Below, one piece after another: positions 1 to 6,543 of a DNA stretch of 7,944 nt. The position numbers were made by a program, and so were the translations under genes. This DNA is from SZUA-451 sp034721895 (GTDB taxonomy: Bacteria > Campylobacterota > Campylobacteria > Campylobacterales > Sulfurovaceae), in assembly GCA_034721895.1 (NCBI GenBank), contig JAYEND010000043.1, positions 1 to 7,944 on the forward strand, given 5' to 3'. The number at the start of each line of letters is the position of its first letter. Position 1 is the first letter of the stretch. The notes under the pieces are model-generated. The model was not told the origin of the DNA and searched no databases. It saw only the letters and a list, made by a program, of their open reading frames with translations.

Positions 1-236
1 CACAGAAGAAACCTGATCCTATGCCAATACTGCATGTTTGTGAAAAACTGGGCGTCACTGTGGAACAATGTGTAATGGTTGGTGATTCTAAAAATGATAT
101 ATTGGCCGCAAATGCCGTTAACATGCAAAGCATTGGCGTGAGTTATGGCTATAATTATGGTGAAGATATTGGTGTATACAGTCCTGATATTATCTTTGAT
201 GATTTTGGTGATATACTCAAGACTCTTGTTTATTAG
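1..236 (+). CDS. gph: HAD-family phosphatase, phosphoglycolate phosphatase type (3' part only)
   Basis: The reading frame is already open at the left edge (codons in frame from base 3) and ends with TAG at 234-236, so only about the last 77 residues are visible. The fragment starts QKKPDP, which carries the lysine of HAD motif III, and continues to VMVGDSKNDILAA, the GDSxxD motif IV whose acidic residues bind Mg2+. Spacing and sequence around these motifs fit the Gph/PGP branch of subfamily IA, whose members hydrolyse 2-phosphoglycolate to glycolate in the cytoplasm. Many related HAD phosphatases share these motifs (for example sugar-phosphate or pyrophosphate phosphatases), and the nucleophile motif I and cap domain lie outside the window, so the substrate is not certain. 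The ATG at 21 is internal, not the start. The next gene begins 10 bases after the stop, suggesting cotranscription. Confidence 0.8.
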   Translation, partial: QKKPDPMPILHVCEKLGVTVEQCVMVGDSKNDILAANAVNMQSIGVSYGYNYGEDIGVYSPDIIFDDFGDILKTLVY

Positions 237-246
237 GTAAATACTT

Positions 247-1689
247 ATGTTGAAAAAAGAAGCAAAAATAGCGATTGTCGGTGGCGGTGTGGCAGGTGCA
301 AGCATGGCTCTTTATCTGGGCCAGCTTGGTTTGAATGTTACATTGTTTGAGAAGGAAGCAAGTCTGGTGAGCGGACCACCTTTTTGCCATCTTCACGCCG
401 GAGGTAATTTATACCGAGAAATCTCTGATAAGCAGTGTCTTGCCCTGCTAAAACAATCTATTGATTTTTTACGTTTTTATCCGTTTATTGTAGATTATCG
501 TCCCACAGTCATTGCTCTTCCTGTTGGTGATAGCGGTACACCTGATACGTTACTGCCACGCTTGGAGTTACTAACAAACGAGTACGAAGCACTCATCCAA
601 GCTGACCCAAACAACAAAGTTTTGGGCGAAAGTTCTGAGTACTACAGACTATATGAACGAGAACAATTAGAACACCTTAAGCAAAAAACTATCATCACTA
701 AACCGCAAACTTCTGATGAGTGGATGATACCGGTAGCGAAAAATATTGACTTGGATAAAGTACAATTTCCACTCATTATGGTACAAGAGTATGGCCTCAA
801 TCTCTTTCGTTTAGCTGCAGGTACTTCACTGGCATTCCGGCAGATAGAGAGTGTCACACTACGCACAAAGACCACCGTAACCAATGTAGAAGCAGATAGC
901 GAAGAATTATGGAAAATTACCTATAGCAAAGAGGGTAAAACCCATCAAGAGAGCTTTGATTACCTTATCAATGCTGCAGGCTTCAGAACAGGCAAGATTG
1001 ATGATATGATCGGTGTTGAATGTGAACGCATGGTGGAGTTTAAAGCTGCTTATGTGAGCAAGTGTGAAGGCTATAGAGATACGCTCTTTCCTGAAATCAT
1101 CTTTCATGGTGAGCGTGGTACACCACGAGGTATGGGACAATTTACACCTTACCCGGGTGGATATTTCCAGCTTCATGGTATGACGAAAGAGATTACACTT
1201 TATGAAGATGGACTGGTTGCAAACACAGAGCTTAGCTGTCAACCTAAACTGGGCAAAAACTTCATCGAGAAAATTGAAAAATCATGGTCTAAAGAAGAGA
1301 CGAGTCAACGAACTACCAGTGCTATTAAGCACCTATCGCAGTTTATCCCTGACTTTTCAAAAGCACAGGTAAGCTCCAAGCCACTTTTTGGAGCACAGCA
1401 AATCCCCGGTGATGACCCAAATTTACGTGTGGCAGAGGTCTCTTTCCCTGCAAAGCATTATGCAAGGTGTGAGATTGTAAAAGTCTCTTCGGTCATTGAC
1501 ATGATAGATACTATCGTTGAACAATTCATTAAGCTAGGCTATATAGATGAATCAGTGTATGGGAAAAGAGATATGAAATATCTTGAAAGTTTAACAGAGA
1601 GTGGCATTGGACGTTATGCTGAGAAACTTTGCAAAGAGAGAGAATATCCTGTTTTATTGGCGAATAGAAATGTCTCAAAAAAATATTAA
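247..1689 (+). CDS. FAD-dependent oxidoreductase (DAO-like Rossmann flavoprotein), substrate unknown
   Basis: This 480-residue protein begins with a classical dinucleotide-binding fold: KIAIVGGGVAGASMALYLG (residues 7-25) contains GxGxxG at 12-17, and the acidic residue closing the second strand is Glu35 in LFEKE, expected to bind the FAD ribose. A second FAD-contact motif, YLINAAGFRTG (239-249), is typical of the DAO/GR2 families. A further glycine-rich stretch with YPGGYFQLHG (302-311) probably lies in the substrate domain. There is no signal peptide or membrane segment, so it is likely cytoplasmic or peripherally bound. The length is somewhat above simple DAO enzymes and closer to malate:quinone-oxidoreductase-like flavoproteins, but I do not recognise a specific substrate signature. 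The start at 247 follows the upstream phosphatase stop by 10 bases, with a weak AGGTA ribosome site overlapping that stop, so translational coupling is likely. A link to glycolate or 2-hydroxyacid metabolism through the upstream phosphatase is possible but unproven. Confidence 0.85.
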   Translation: MLKKEAKIAIVGGGVAGASMALYLGQLGLNVTLFEKEASLVSGPPFCHLHAGGNLYREISDKQCLALLKQSIDFLRFYPFIVDYRPTVIALPVGDSGTPDTLLPRLELLTNEYEALIQADPNNKVLGESSEYYRLYEREQLEHLKQKTIITKPQTSDEWMIPVAKNIDLDKVQFPLIMVQEYGLNLFRLAAGTSLAFRQIESVTLRTKTTVTNVEADSEELWKITYSKEGKTHQESFDYLINAAGFRTGKIDDMIGVECERMVEFKAAYVSKCEGYRDTLFPEIIFHGERGTPRGMGQFTPYPGGYFQLHGMTKEITLYEDGLVANTELSCQPKLGKNFIEKIEKSWSKEETSQRTTSAIKHLSQFIPDFSKAQVSSKPLFGAQQIPGDDPNLRVAEVSFPAKHYARCEIVKVSSVIDMIDTIVEQFIKLGYIDESVYGKRDMKYLESLTESGIGRYAEKLCKEREYPVLLANRNVSKKY

Positions 1690-1702
1690 ATCCGGGTTAA
1701 AC

Positions 1703-1708
1703 TATAAT
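1703..1708 (+). promoter_or_regulatory. -10 box (TATAAT) upstream of the lipocalin-like gene
   Basis: A perfect TATAAT lies 24 bases before the ATG at 1733, in the short gap after the FAD oxidoreductase stop. There is no convincing -35 hexamer about 17 bases upstream (the region is A-rich), which is common for housekeeping promoters in Campylobacterota. Transcription would start near 1715, just ahead of the AAAGGAA ribosome binding site at 1718-1724. Read-through from the upstream genes is also possible. Confidence 0.5.
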
Positions 1709-1732
1709 ACAAAAACGAAAGGAAATTACACC

Positions 1733-2311
1733 ATGAAAAAAACTATACTGAGTTTATCACTTATTGGAATGCTATCTGCATCATCCTGTTTTGCAGAGGC
1801 GATGGAACCTGAGGATGTCTATAGCTATATGGTTGAAACATTGCAGGGCGAGTGGTCATTGTCTCCGGAAGATAAGCAGATAGATACGACAGGGGCTTAT
1901 AAAAATAAATTAGTATTGCCTCTGGTGGGGACAGATACCACGGCAACAGCATACAAGCTCATCGGTTTTGGATCTACGCTGCAAGAGGATCTTTTGCCAA
2001 ACACAAAGAAGCAGATGGTAACGATGTATCATTGCAATGATGTCATTGACTGTACACAGCTGCTGGCAACACACTATTGTACGAAAATGAATCAACCTCA
2101 ATTTATCTTGAATACCAAAGAGACGACTAAAGAAAGAATTGTTTTTGATTGCAATATGAAGACTGCGTTATGTAATTCAAATGAAGACCATGTGCATCAG
2201 ATCATACATGAAATATCCAACAATGGCAAGCATCTCAAATCATCTTACCTGGGTTGGGAAAATCAAAAACAAAATAAGAAAAATTCAATCTATCATTTTG
2301 ATAAAAAGTAG
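1733..2311 (+). CDS. Exported lipocalin-like (DUF1579-like) protein of unknown function
   Basis: The chosen start gives 192 residues and is supported by AAAGGAA at 1718-1724, nine bases before the ATG, and by the signal peptide that follows at once (MKKTILSLSLIGML, predicted cleavage after Ala21 in SCFA-EA). An in-frame ATG at 1601 would start inside the preceding gene and bury the signal peptide. The mature protein has a GEW motif (39-41) near the start, as in small beta-barrel lipocalin-like proteins. It also has a THYCTKMNQPQF segment (114-124 region) and a HVHQIIHEI...SSYLGWENQK segment (153-179). I recall a similar HYC..NQP / HMH / W arrangement from DUF1579-like proteins. Five cysteines (101, 107, 116, 140, 147) remain after cleavage, so periplasmic disulfides are possible. 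Cys19 is not in a good lipobox. The ligand and role cannot be read from the sequence. Confidence 0.7.
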   Translation: MKKTILSLSLIGMLSASSCFAEAMEPEDVYSYMVETLQGEWSLSPEDKQIDTTGAYKNKLVLPLVGTDTTATAYKLIGFGSTLQEDLLPNTKKQMVTMYHCNDVIDCTQLLATHYCTKMNQPQFILNTKETTKERIVFDCNMKTALCNSNEDHVHQIIHEISNNGKHLKSSYLGWENQKQNKKNSIYHFDKK

Positions 2312-2334
2312 ATTGTCGCCACACTACCCAAATA

Positions 2335-3801
2335 TTATGAACAGTCATGGCGGATGATCTCTTTGGTCCTGCGGATAAACTCTTTGCCGTAATCGGTCCA
2401 GAGACCCTCTCCCCAGTAGCGGAAACAGCTTGTCTCTGAGCACATCAGGTGAAAAAGTGCATTGCGATAGCATGGATCAGAAGGTGTGATCCCTTTTTGG
2501 AGAACCTGCTCGTAAAAGAGTGAACTTGCCTCTTCCATAGGTCCCAGAACATCGCCGTAACCCTTGACCCAGGAGAGGTCATTGGTCCAGCTGCCGCCTT
2601 CCATATGGAAACGGCCATCTTCCTGCTTGAGCGACTCGATAGTCTGCTCAAGCCGCTCTTTCCCTCCGCCAGGAGTAAAACGCTCCCAGATACGCTTTTG
2701 AAAGATCGGCTGAAGTGTCGGCAGGTCTGATTCTTCGATACCCATAGCAAAGAGATGTTCCAGATACTCGGTGACATTCATCATCGGTGTATCTGACCAG
2801 GAGGAGAGTGCGACGACCTCTTTGTATTTTGGCGGGAATTCGTTCATCATCACGCCGCCGTTTTCTCCGTCTGCGATCTGCGTGACAAGCGGAGGGACCG
2901 ACTTGCCGTTGATCTCCCATCGTGAGAGGGATTGGGCTTCATAGCAGGGCTGCATCTGTGCGACAAGTTTGGTATCGCTGCCCTGTGTTTTGATGATAGC
3001 GATGATCGAGACAGTTTTGCCATCGGAGTTGGTGCATAACAGTCGGTGAGGGATATGGCTGCGGCTTGGTGTTGTGCCGCTTTGGGACTCTTCGACCGTA
3101 TGCTCCTGTATAAGCACCCACGTATAACCGCACTCTTTAAGTGTTTTGACATATTCATAGGCGACATCCGGATGATTGGGCAGTGCCATTTCAGAAGGAG
3201 AAAAACCGCGAACCCTGCTGAGTGCTTCCAAGCCGAAAATAGCAGCGAAATGGTGCTGCCATGCTTTGACATGAAGCCGGAAATCCTGCACTGGCGTAGA
3301 AGGTGCGACTGCATGTCCCCAGGGTGCCCCGAGCCACTCAGTCGTGTGCCGATACCTGGGATCACAAGTGATGAGCTTCAAGCTCTCGATCACGTCGTCA
3401 GCACCCATACGTCTCAGGCCATGCAGCAGTGTACCGGAATACTCCAGCATTACACGCGGATTTTTTCCTTCTTCGACAAGTTCAGGTATGAATTCACCCA
3501 TACGCCTGTAGCACCAGGCAAACACCTGAGCATTATGGTTATCCCCGATACCCGGGTGTTCCATCATATGCTGGAGGTTGCTGATCACAGCTGCACTTTG
3601 CAGATCATCGCCTCCGACAGGGATCAGGGGCTGGTGCATATGCAGCGCGATGGCACAGGCACTTTTAATACTGTCAAAATCAATCTTCCCGGAATCTTTA
3701 AAGAGAGGTTCTCCGCTGCGGTTACGGATGTTTTGTTCTATAAGCTCCTCTTGTCCGCAGATATTGGGCAGTCCATCGATATACTCAGACATAGTGATCA
3801 T
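2335..3801 (-). CDS. Glycoside hydrolase family 57 protein (alpha-glucan active, exact activity unknown)
   Basis: The 488-residue protein shows the ordered conserved regions of GH57. Region 1 is ALHMHQPLIP with HMHQP at 54-58; a region-2-like EYSGTLLHGL lies at 120-129. GFSPSEMALP at 199-208 has Glu204 as the likely nucleophile. IADGENGG at 309-316 has Asp311 as the likely acid/base, and CSETSCFRYWGEG at 454-466 resembles region 5. GH57 enzymes are retaining enzymes such as alpha-amylases, 4-alpha-glucanotransferases, amylopullulanases and branching enzymes; which one this is cannot be decided, and some members lack activity. There is no signal peptide, so it is probably cytoplasmic and could act on stored glycogen. 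The start at 3801 is preferred over the in-frame ATG three codons later because AAGGA in the leader is spaced 6-7 bases from the first ATG. It lies 48 bases downstream of the peptidase gene on the same strand, and its 3' end converges on the lipocalin-like gene. Its base composition seems more GC-rich than the left block. Confidence 0.85.
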   Translation of the reverse strand: MITMSEYIDGLPNICGQEELIEQNIRNRSGEPLFKDSGKIDFDSIKSACAIALHMHQPLIPVGGDDLQSAAVISNLQHMMEHPGIGDNHNAQVFAWCYRRMGEFIPELVEEGKNPRVMLEYSGTLLHGLRRMGADDVIESLKLITCDPRYRHTTEWLGAPWGHAVAPSTPVQDFRLHVKAWQHHFAAIFGLEALSRVRGFSPSEMALPNHPDVAYEYVKTLKECGYTWVLIQEHTVEESQSGTTPSRSHIPHRLLCTNSDGKTVSIIAIIKTQGSDTKLVAQMQPCYEAQSLSRWEINGKSVPPLVTQIADGENGGVMMNEFPPKYKEVVALSSWSDTPMMNVTEYLEHLFAMGIEESDLPTLQPIFQKRIWERFTPGGGKERLEQTIESLKQEDGRFHMEGGSWTNDLSWVKGYGDVLGPMEEASSLFYEQVLQKGITPSDPCYRNALFHLMCSETSCFRYWGEGLWTDYGKEFIRRTKEIIRHDCS

Positions 3802-3823
3802 ATAAGATCCTTCTAACAGTATG

Positions 3824-3830
3824 ATTTATA
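3824..3830 (-). promoter_or_regulatory. Possible -10 box (TATAAAT) for the GH57 gene
   Basis: Read on the minus strand, the 48-base gap between the peptidase stop and the GH57 start holds TATAAAT about 22 bases before the ATG at 3801, followed by the AAGGA ribosome site. No clear -35 box is visible. The GH57 gene may therefore have its own start of transcription as well as read-through from the peptidase gene. Confidence 0.4.
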
Positions 3831-3849
3831 GTAAAAATAGCCGTAAATA

Positions 3850-5244
3850 TTATCCTCCGAATGTCACAATCTTCTGCAAGGTATTGGCCAGTTTACTGGT
3901 CTCTTTGATATTACGAAGCTCTTTCCCCGGCTCGGTTGTTGTGACTACAGTACGTCCGAGAACATGTTTGCTGCCGTTTTTCAGACGTGCACCCCAATAG
4001 GTGTGCATGATGACTGGCTCACCTTTGTAGTGCCCCATATAAAGGACGATATGCCCCGGAACATAAAGAAGTGACTGGAAAGGCTTTGCTTTGGAGATGA
4101 TCGTCTTTTTCTTTTTGCTTTTTGAAATACCCCTGATATTGGTAGTATATCCATCTTTTGCCTGTTTGCTGGAGTTTCTGCGGAGGAAAATACCAAAAAC
4201 CGAAAAGTAATCCTTGGTAGTCGAAGAACAGTCTCTGGTTTGCAGCAATCCACCCCATCCATAAGGTTCGTTGTAAAATTGCTTGGCGATCATCGCTGCA
4301 TTTTGGGGAGTAAAAGCGATTGGTTTCTTAGCCAACATGCCACTTTTTTGGACAGTTGCTGTCTTTAGGATCGCTTTACCGTTACTCCCTCGTTCAGCAA
4401 AAAGATAGCCAGTCTTTGTAATACTTTTTTTCTCGTTTTCTCCTTTCTTTTTTTCACTCTGGCTGACTTCGATGGTCACCTTGGTCACAGGGAAGATCGA
4501 ACCCAGTTTTACGATTGAGACCTGCTTTTTATCATTGTAGAGTTTGAGATTATCTCTCACTACGACAGCATAATCTTTATTTTTAAACTTTTTGATGAAG
4601 TCACTGTTCACTACAGCCATGCCCGAAACCTCTATCCATCCATAGGCAGCCGAACCGCGAACATAAGCCCATTTTCTATCTTTGGAGTAATGTGAAATGT
4701 AGAGCGGGGTGTTCATATGATAAGAAGTGTTTTGATTGTAGTCAAAAGGGAAACCTTCGCCTGCTTTTCTTGGATTGTGATAAAAAGGTCTACGCGTAGG
4801 AAGTGCACGGACATTTATATGTTTGGTTGTAATCCCCCGTTGGTGAATGCTATCCAACTTGGAAAAATTGGCATTTCCGGTCCATTGTCTGTAGGTAGAA
4901 GATGAAATTATCCTTCCCTTGCTATCATAGATCTTTCCTTTGCTGACCGAACGGAACGGCCACGTCATCTCGCTGAGAGGCTTATCCATCTTTTTAAGGC
5001 TCCAGGGTTTAAAAAACTTTTTATTGTACTCTTTGTCAAGCTTCAACTGTTTGCTATAAGGCATCGTTTTGATCTGTTTGGCATAATAGGCAGGATCCTG
5101 AGGCACTTTGGACATGTCGGCAACTTTGTTTTTGGGCATATGATCGATCTTGCTGGAAGCACGTTTCCCGTCAACCAGTGTATAGTCTGCCAGCAGGAGT
5201 GTCTGAATTGATAGTAACAGGGTAAAAAATAGTCGTTTATTCAT
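3850..5244 (-). CDS. Exported SH3-domain NlpC/P60 (C40) cell-wall endopeptidase
   Basis: From the start at 5244 the product has 464 residues, beginning with a signal peptide (MNKRLFFTLLLSIQTLLLA, cleavage near residue 19). The frame is open back to 5433, but starting there would put about 63 implausible residues ahead of the signal peptide and overlap the divergent gene. A lysine-rich N-terminal region (20-130) resembles the N-terminal NlpC/P60-associated clip. A first SH3b domain covers about 137-212 (HINVRALPTRRPFY... GWIEVSGMAVV) and a second about 225-300. The catalytic domain follows: Cys339 in TRDCSST, His398 in VPGHIVLYMG and His414 in IMHTYWG form the expected Cys-His-His set. Cys339 is the only cysteine in the protein. 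Relatives (YkfC and the Desulfovibrio/Nostoc SH3-NlpC/P60 enzymes) cleave the gamma-D-Glu-diamino acid bond of peptidoglycan peptides. It should act in the periplasm, in remodelling, recycling or lysis of foreign cells. The ribosome site AAGAG is weak. Confidence 0.88.
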   Translation of the reverse strand: MNKRLFFTLLLSIQTLLLADYTLVDGKRASSKIDHMPKNKVADMSKVPQDPAYYAKQIKTMPYSKQLKLDKEYNKKFFKPWSLKKMDKPLSEMTWPFRSVSKGKIYDSKGRIISSSTYRQWTGNANFSKLDSIHQRGITTKHINVRALPTRRPFYHNPRKAGEGFPFDYNQNTSYHMNTPLYISHYSKDRKWAYVRGSAAYGWIEVSGMAVVNSDFIKKFKNKDYAVVVRDNLKLYNDKKQVSIVKLGSIFPVTKVTIEVSQSEKKKGENEKKSITKTGYLFAERGSNGKAILKTATVQKSGMLAKKPIAFTPQNAAMIAKQFYNEPYGWGGLLQTRDCSSTTKDYFSVFGIFLRRNSSKQAKDGYTTNIRGISKSKKKKTIISKAKPFQSLLYVPGHIVLYMGHYKGEPVIMHTYWGARLKNGSKHVLGRTVVTTTEPGKELRNIKETSKLANTLQKIVTFGG

Positions 5245-5265
5245 GATAATGCTCTTTTTTATTTT

Positions 5266-5293
5266 ATAATATGATTTTTTGGTTAACACATAA
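5266..5293 (-). promoter_or_regulatory. Possible promoter of the NlpC/P60 peptidase gene
   Basis: On the minus strand a very AT-rich segment contains TATTAT (5271-5266) overlapping TATAAA (5268-5263), with a poor -35-like TTATGT at 5293-5288, 16 bases from TATTAT. The leader to the ATG at 5244 would be short. Several overlapping -10-like hexamers exist, so the exact box is uncertain. Confidence 0.3.
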
Positions 5294-5340
5294 TAAATAA
5301 GTTGATTTATCTCACAAAAAAGGCAAAAATAGAGTTGGCA

Positions 5341-5349
5341 TGGTAAGAT
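5341..5349 (+). promoter_or_regulatory. Possible extended -10 (TGGTAAGAT) for the DUF819-epimerase operon
   Basis: TGGTAAGAT fits the TGn plus hexamer pattern of an extended -10, with TAAGAT matching four of six consensus bases. The transcription start would fall near 5356, about 26 bases before the ATG at 5382. There is no matching -35 box. The 137-base gap also carries the divergent peptidase promoter. Confidence 0.35.
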
Positions 5350-5354
5350 ATGTA

Positions 5355-5368
5355 TCACATTCATGTGA
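5355..5368 (+). promoter_or_regulatory. Perfect inverted repeat, candidate operator of the DUF819-epimerase operon
   Basis: TCACAT and ATGTGA form a perfect 6-bp inverted repeat around a 2-base centre (TC). It sits three bases before the AAAGGA ribosome site (5371-5376) and directly at the expected transcription start, where a bound repressor would block expression. The half-sites resemble the TGTGA/TCACA elements of CRP/FNR-type sites but in the opposite order and with a shorter centre, so the regulator cannot be named. A short repeat like this can also occur by chance. Confidence 0.35.
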
Positions 5369-5381
5369 ATAAAGGACCTAG

Positions 5382-6542
5382 ATGATCGAAACCGGTTTTT
5401 CTTATCTGGCACTATTGATCTTTCTCTCTTCATTGATCGTCTATGGTGAGAAACGCTATCAACTTAAACTCTTTCACTACCTACCTGCTATCGTCATCAT
5501 CTATTTTGTGGTGATGCTTCTCTCTACTTTTGGTGTCTGGCAGAAAAACAGCGAAATCACTGCTACCTATAAAACGGTCAAGTCTAATATACTGCCGGCA
5601 ATGATCTTCCTGATGCTTCTCCATGCTGATCTGCGCAAGATCATGAAATTGGGCAGAAAAATGCTTTTAACTTTTTTTCTTGCCTCATTGAGTATCGCTG
5701 TGGGATTCATCGGTATGTTCACACTCTTCCATACTTTTTTCGAAGCAGATGCATGGAGGGCTTTTGCCGCATTAAGCGGGAGCTGGATGGGCGGGACTGC
5801 CAATATGGTTGCCATACAGGGAGCACTTAATGTGCCGGATGCCAAGATGGGCTATGCCCTCCTGATCGATTCGATCGATTATGCCATCTGGGTGATGATC
5901 CTTCTTATGCTGGTTCCCTTTGCCCACAGATTCAACCGCTGGAGCAAAGCTGACAGCTCAGCGATCGATGAAGTAGGAGAGAAGCTCTCTGCAGCGCAAG
6001 GCAAAGAGCCTATGACCTTCCACTCCCTCTTTCTGCTGCTGGGGATATCCCTGATCATTTCAGCTCTCAGCCAATCTCTTGCATCTCTCTTGCCCGTCAG
6101 TGATTTCGTTACAATCGGAACCTGGGTGGTGATCCTGGCTACTATCGCTGGTACGATCTTTGCCATGACACCTTTGAGTCGTGTGGCCGGATCAGTGGAA
6201 CTGGGTAATATTTTCCTCTATATCATTGTGGCATTGATCGCCTCGCGGGCCAATTTCGCTGAATTGACCGAAGCACCGCTCTACATCATTGCCGGCTTTG
6301 TAATCATTGTCATTCATGCTATTCTCATGATCTTTTTTGCAAAGCTCTTCAAGCTTGACCTCTTCAGTCTTGGCGTTGCCTCTCTGGCCAATATCGGCGG
6401 TGTTGCTTCTGCACCGATCCTCGCAGGCGCATACTCTCAGGCTCTGATCCCTATCGGTGTGTTGATGGCAATGATGGGCTACATCCTGGGAACCTTCGGG
6501 GGCTTGATGGTGGGTAAAGTATTGCAACTTATAGGAACTTAG
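5382..6542 (+). CDS. DUF819 family multi-pass membrane protein, putative transporter
   Basis: The 386-residue protein is strongly hydrophobic, with roughly ten membrane segments (about 8-21, 31-50, 68-81, 93-119, 155-180, 213-237, 241-262, 273-289, 298-322 and 355-377). A charged loop near 181-212 separates two halves. Each half contains a similar glycine-rich signature: SGSWMGGTANMVAIQGAL (132-149) and LANIGGVASAPILAGAY (335-351). This is the pattern of DUF819 (YjcL-like) proteins and suggests an internal duplication with broken helices, as in several secondary transporter folds. The start at 5382 has AAAGGA five bases upstream. The epimerase begins one base after its stop, so the two are almost certainly cotranscribed and translationally coupled. 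No substrate is established for this family as far as I know. The coupling to a dipeptide epimerase and the divergent murein endopeptidase make a murein dipeptide such as L-Ala-D-Glu a reasonable guess. Confidence 0.88.
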   Translation: MIETGFSYLALLIFLSSLIVYGEKRYQLKLFHYLPAIVIIYFVVMLLSTFGVWQKNSEITATYKTVKSNILPAMIFLMLLHADLRKIMKLGRKMLLTFFLASLSIAVGFIGMFTLFHTFFEADAWRAFAALSGSWMGGTANMVAIQGALNVPDAKMGYALLIDSIDYAIWVMILLMLVPFAHRFNRWSKADSSAIDEVGEKLSAAQGKEPMTFHSLFLLLGISLIISALSQSLASLLPVSDFVTIGTWVVILATIAGTIFAMTPLSRVAGSVELGNIFLYIIVALIASRANFAELTEAPLYIIAGFVIIVIHAILMIFFAKLFKLDLFSLGVASLANIGGVASAPILAGAYSQALIPIGVLMAMMGYILGTFGGLMVGKVLQLIGT

Positions 6543-6543
6543 G

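Noticed and set aside
1601..1732. Earlier in-frame start for the lipocalin-like protein
   Set aside because: It lies inside the FAD oxidoreductase gene and would bury the signal peptide; the ATG at 1733 has a strong ribosome site.
1775..1795. Lipoprotein signal (Cys19 in SASSCFA) in the lipocalin-like protein
   Set aside because: The residue three before the cysteine is Ala within ASSC rather than the usual Leu/Val/Ile, and a normal signal peptidase I site follows at once.
2312..2360. Possible terminator between the convergent lipocalin-like and GH57 genes (CGCCA ... TGGCG)
   Set aside because: Only a 5-bp match separated by more than 20 bases and no T tract, so it is not a convincing hairpin terminator.
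3046..3816. 256-codon plus-strand open frame opposite the GH57 gene
   Set aside because: It lies wholly antisense to a gene with ordered GH57 motifs, its translation is rich in Cys, Arg, His and Met without domain logic, and it has no credible ribosome site. It is a shadow of the coding strand.
5335..5352. Sigma-54-like promoter beginning TTGGCA upstream of DUF819
   Set aside because: The -24-like TTGGCA is not followed by a TTGC-type -12 element at the required spacing.
5245..5433. N-terminal extension of the NlpC/P60 peptidase starting at 5433
   Set aside because: It would overlap the divergent DUF819 gene, consume the whole promoter region and place about 63 residues in front of a clear signal peptide.
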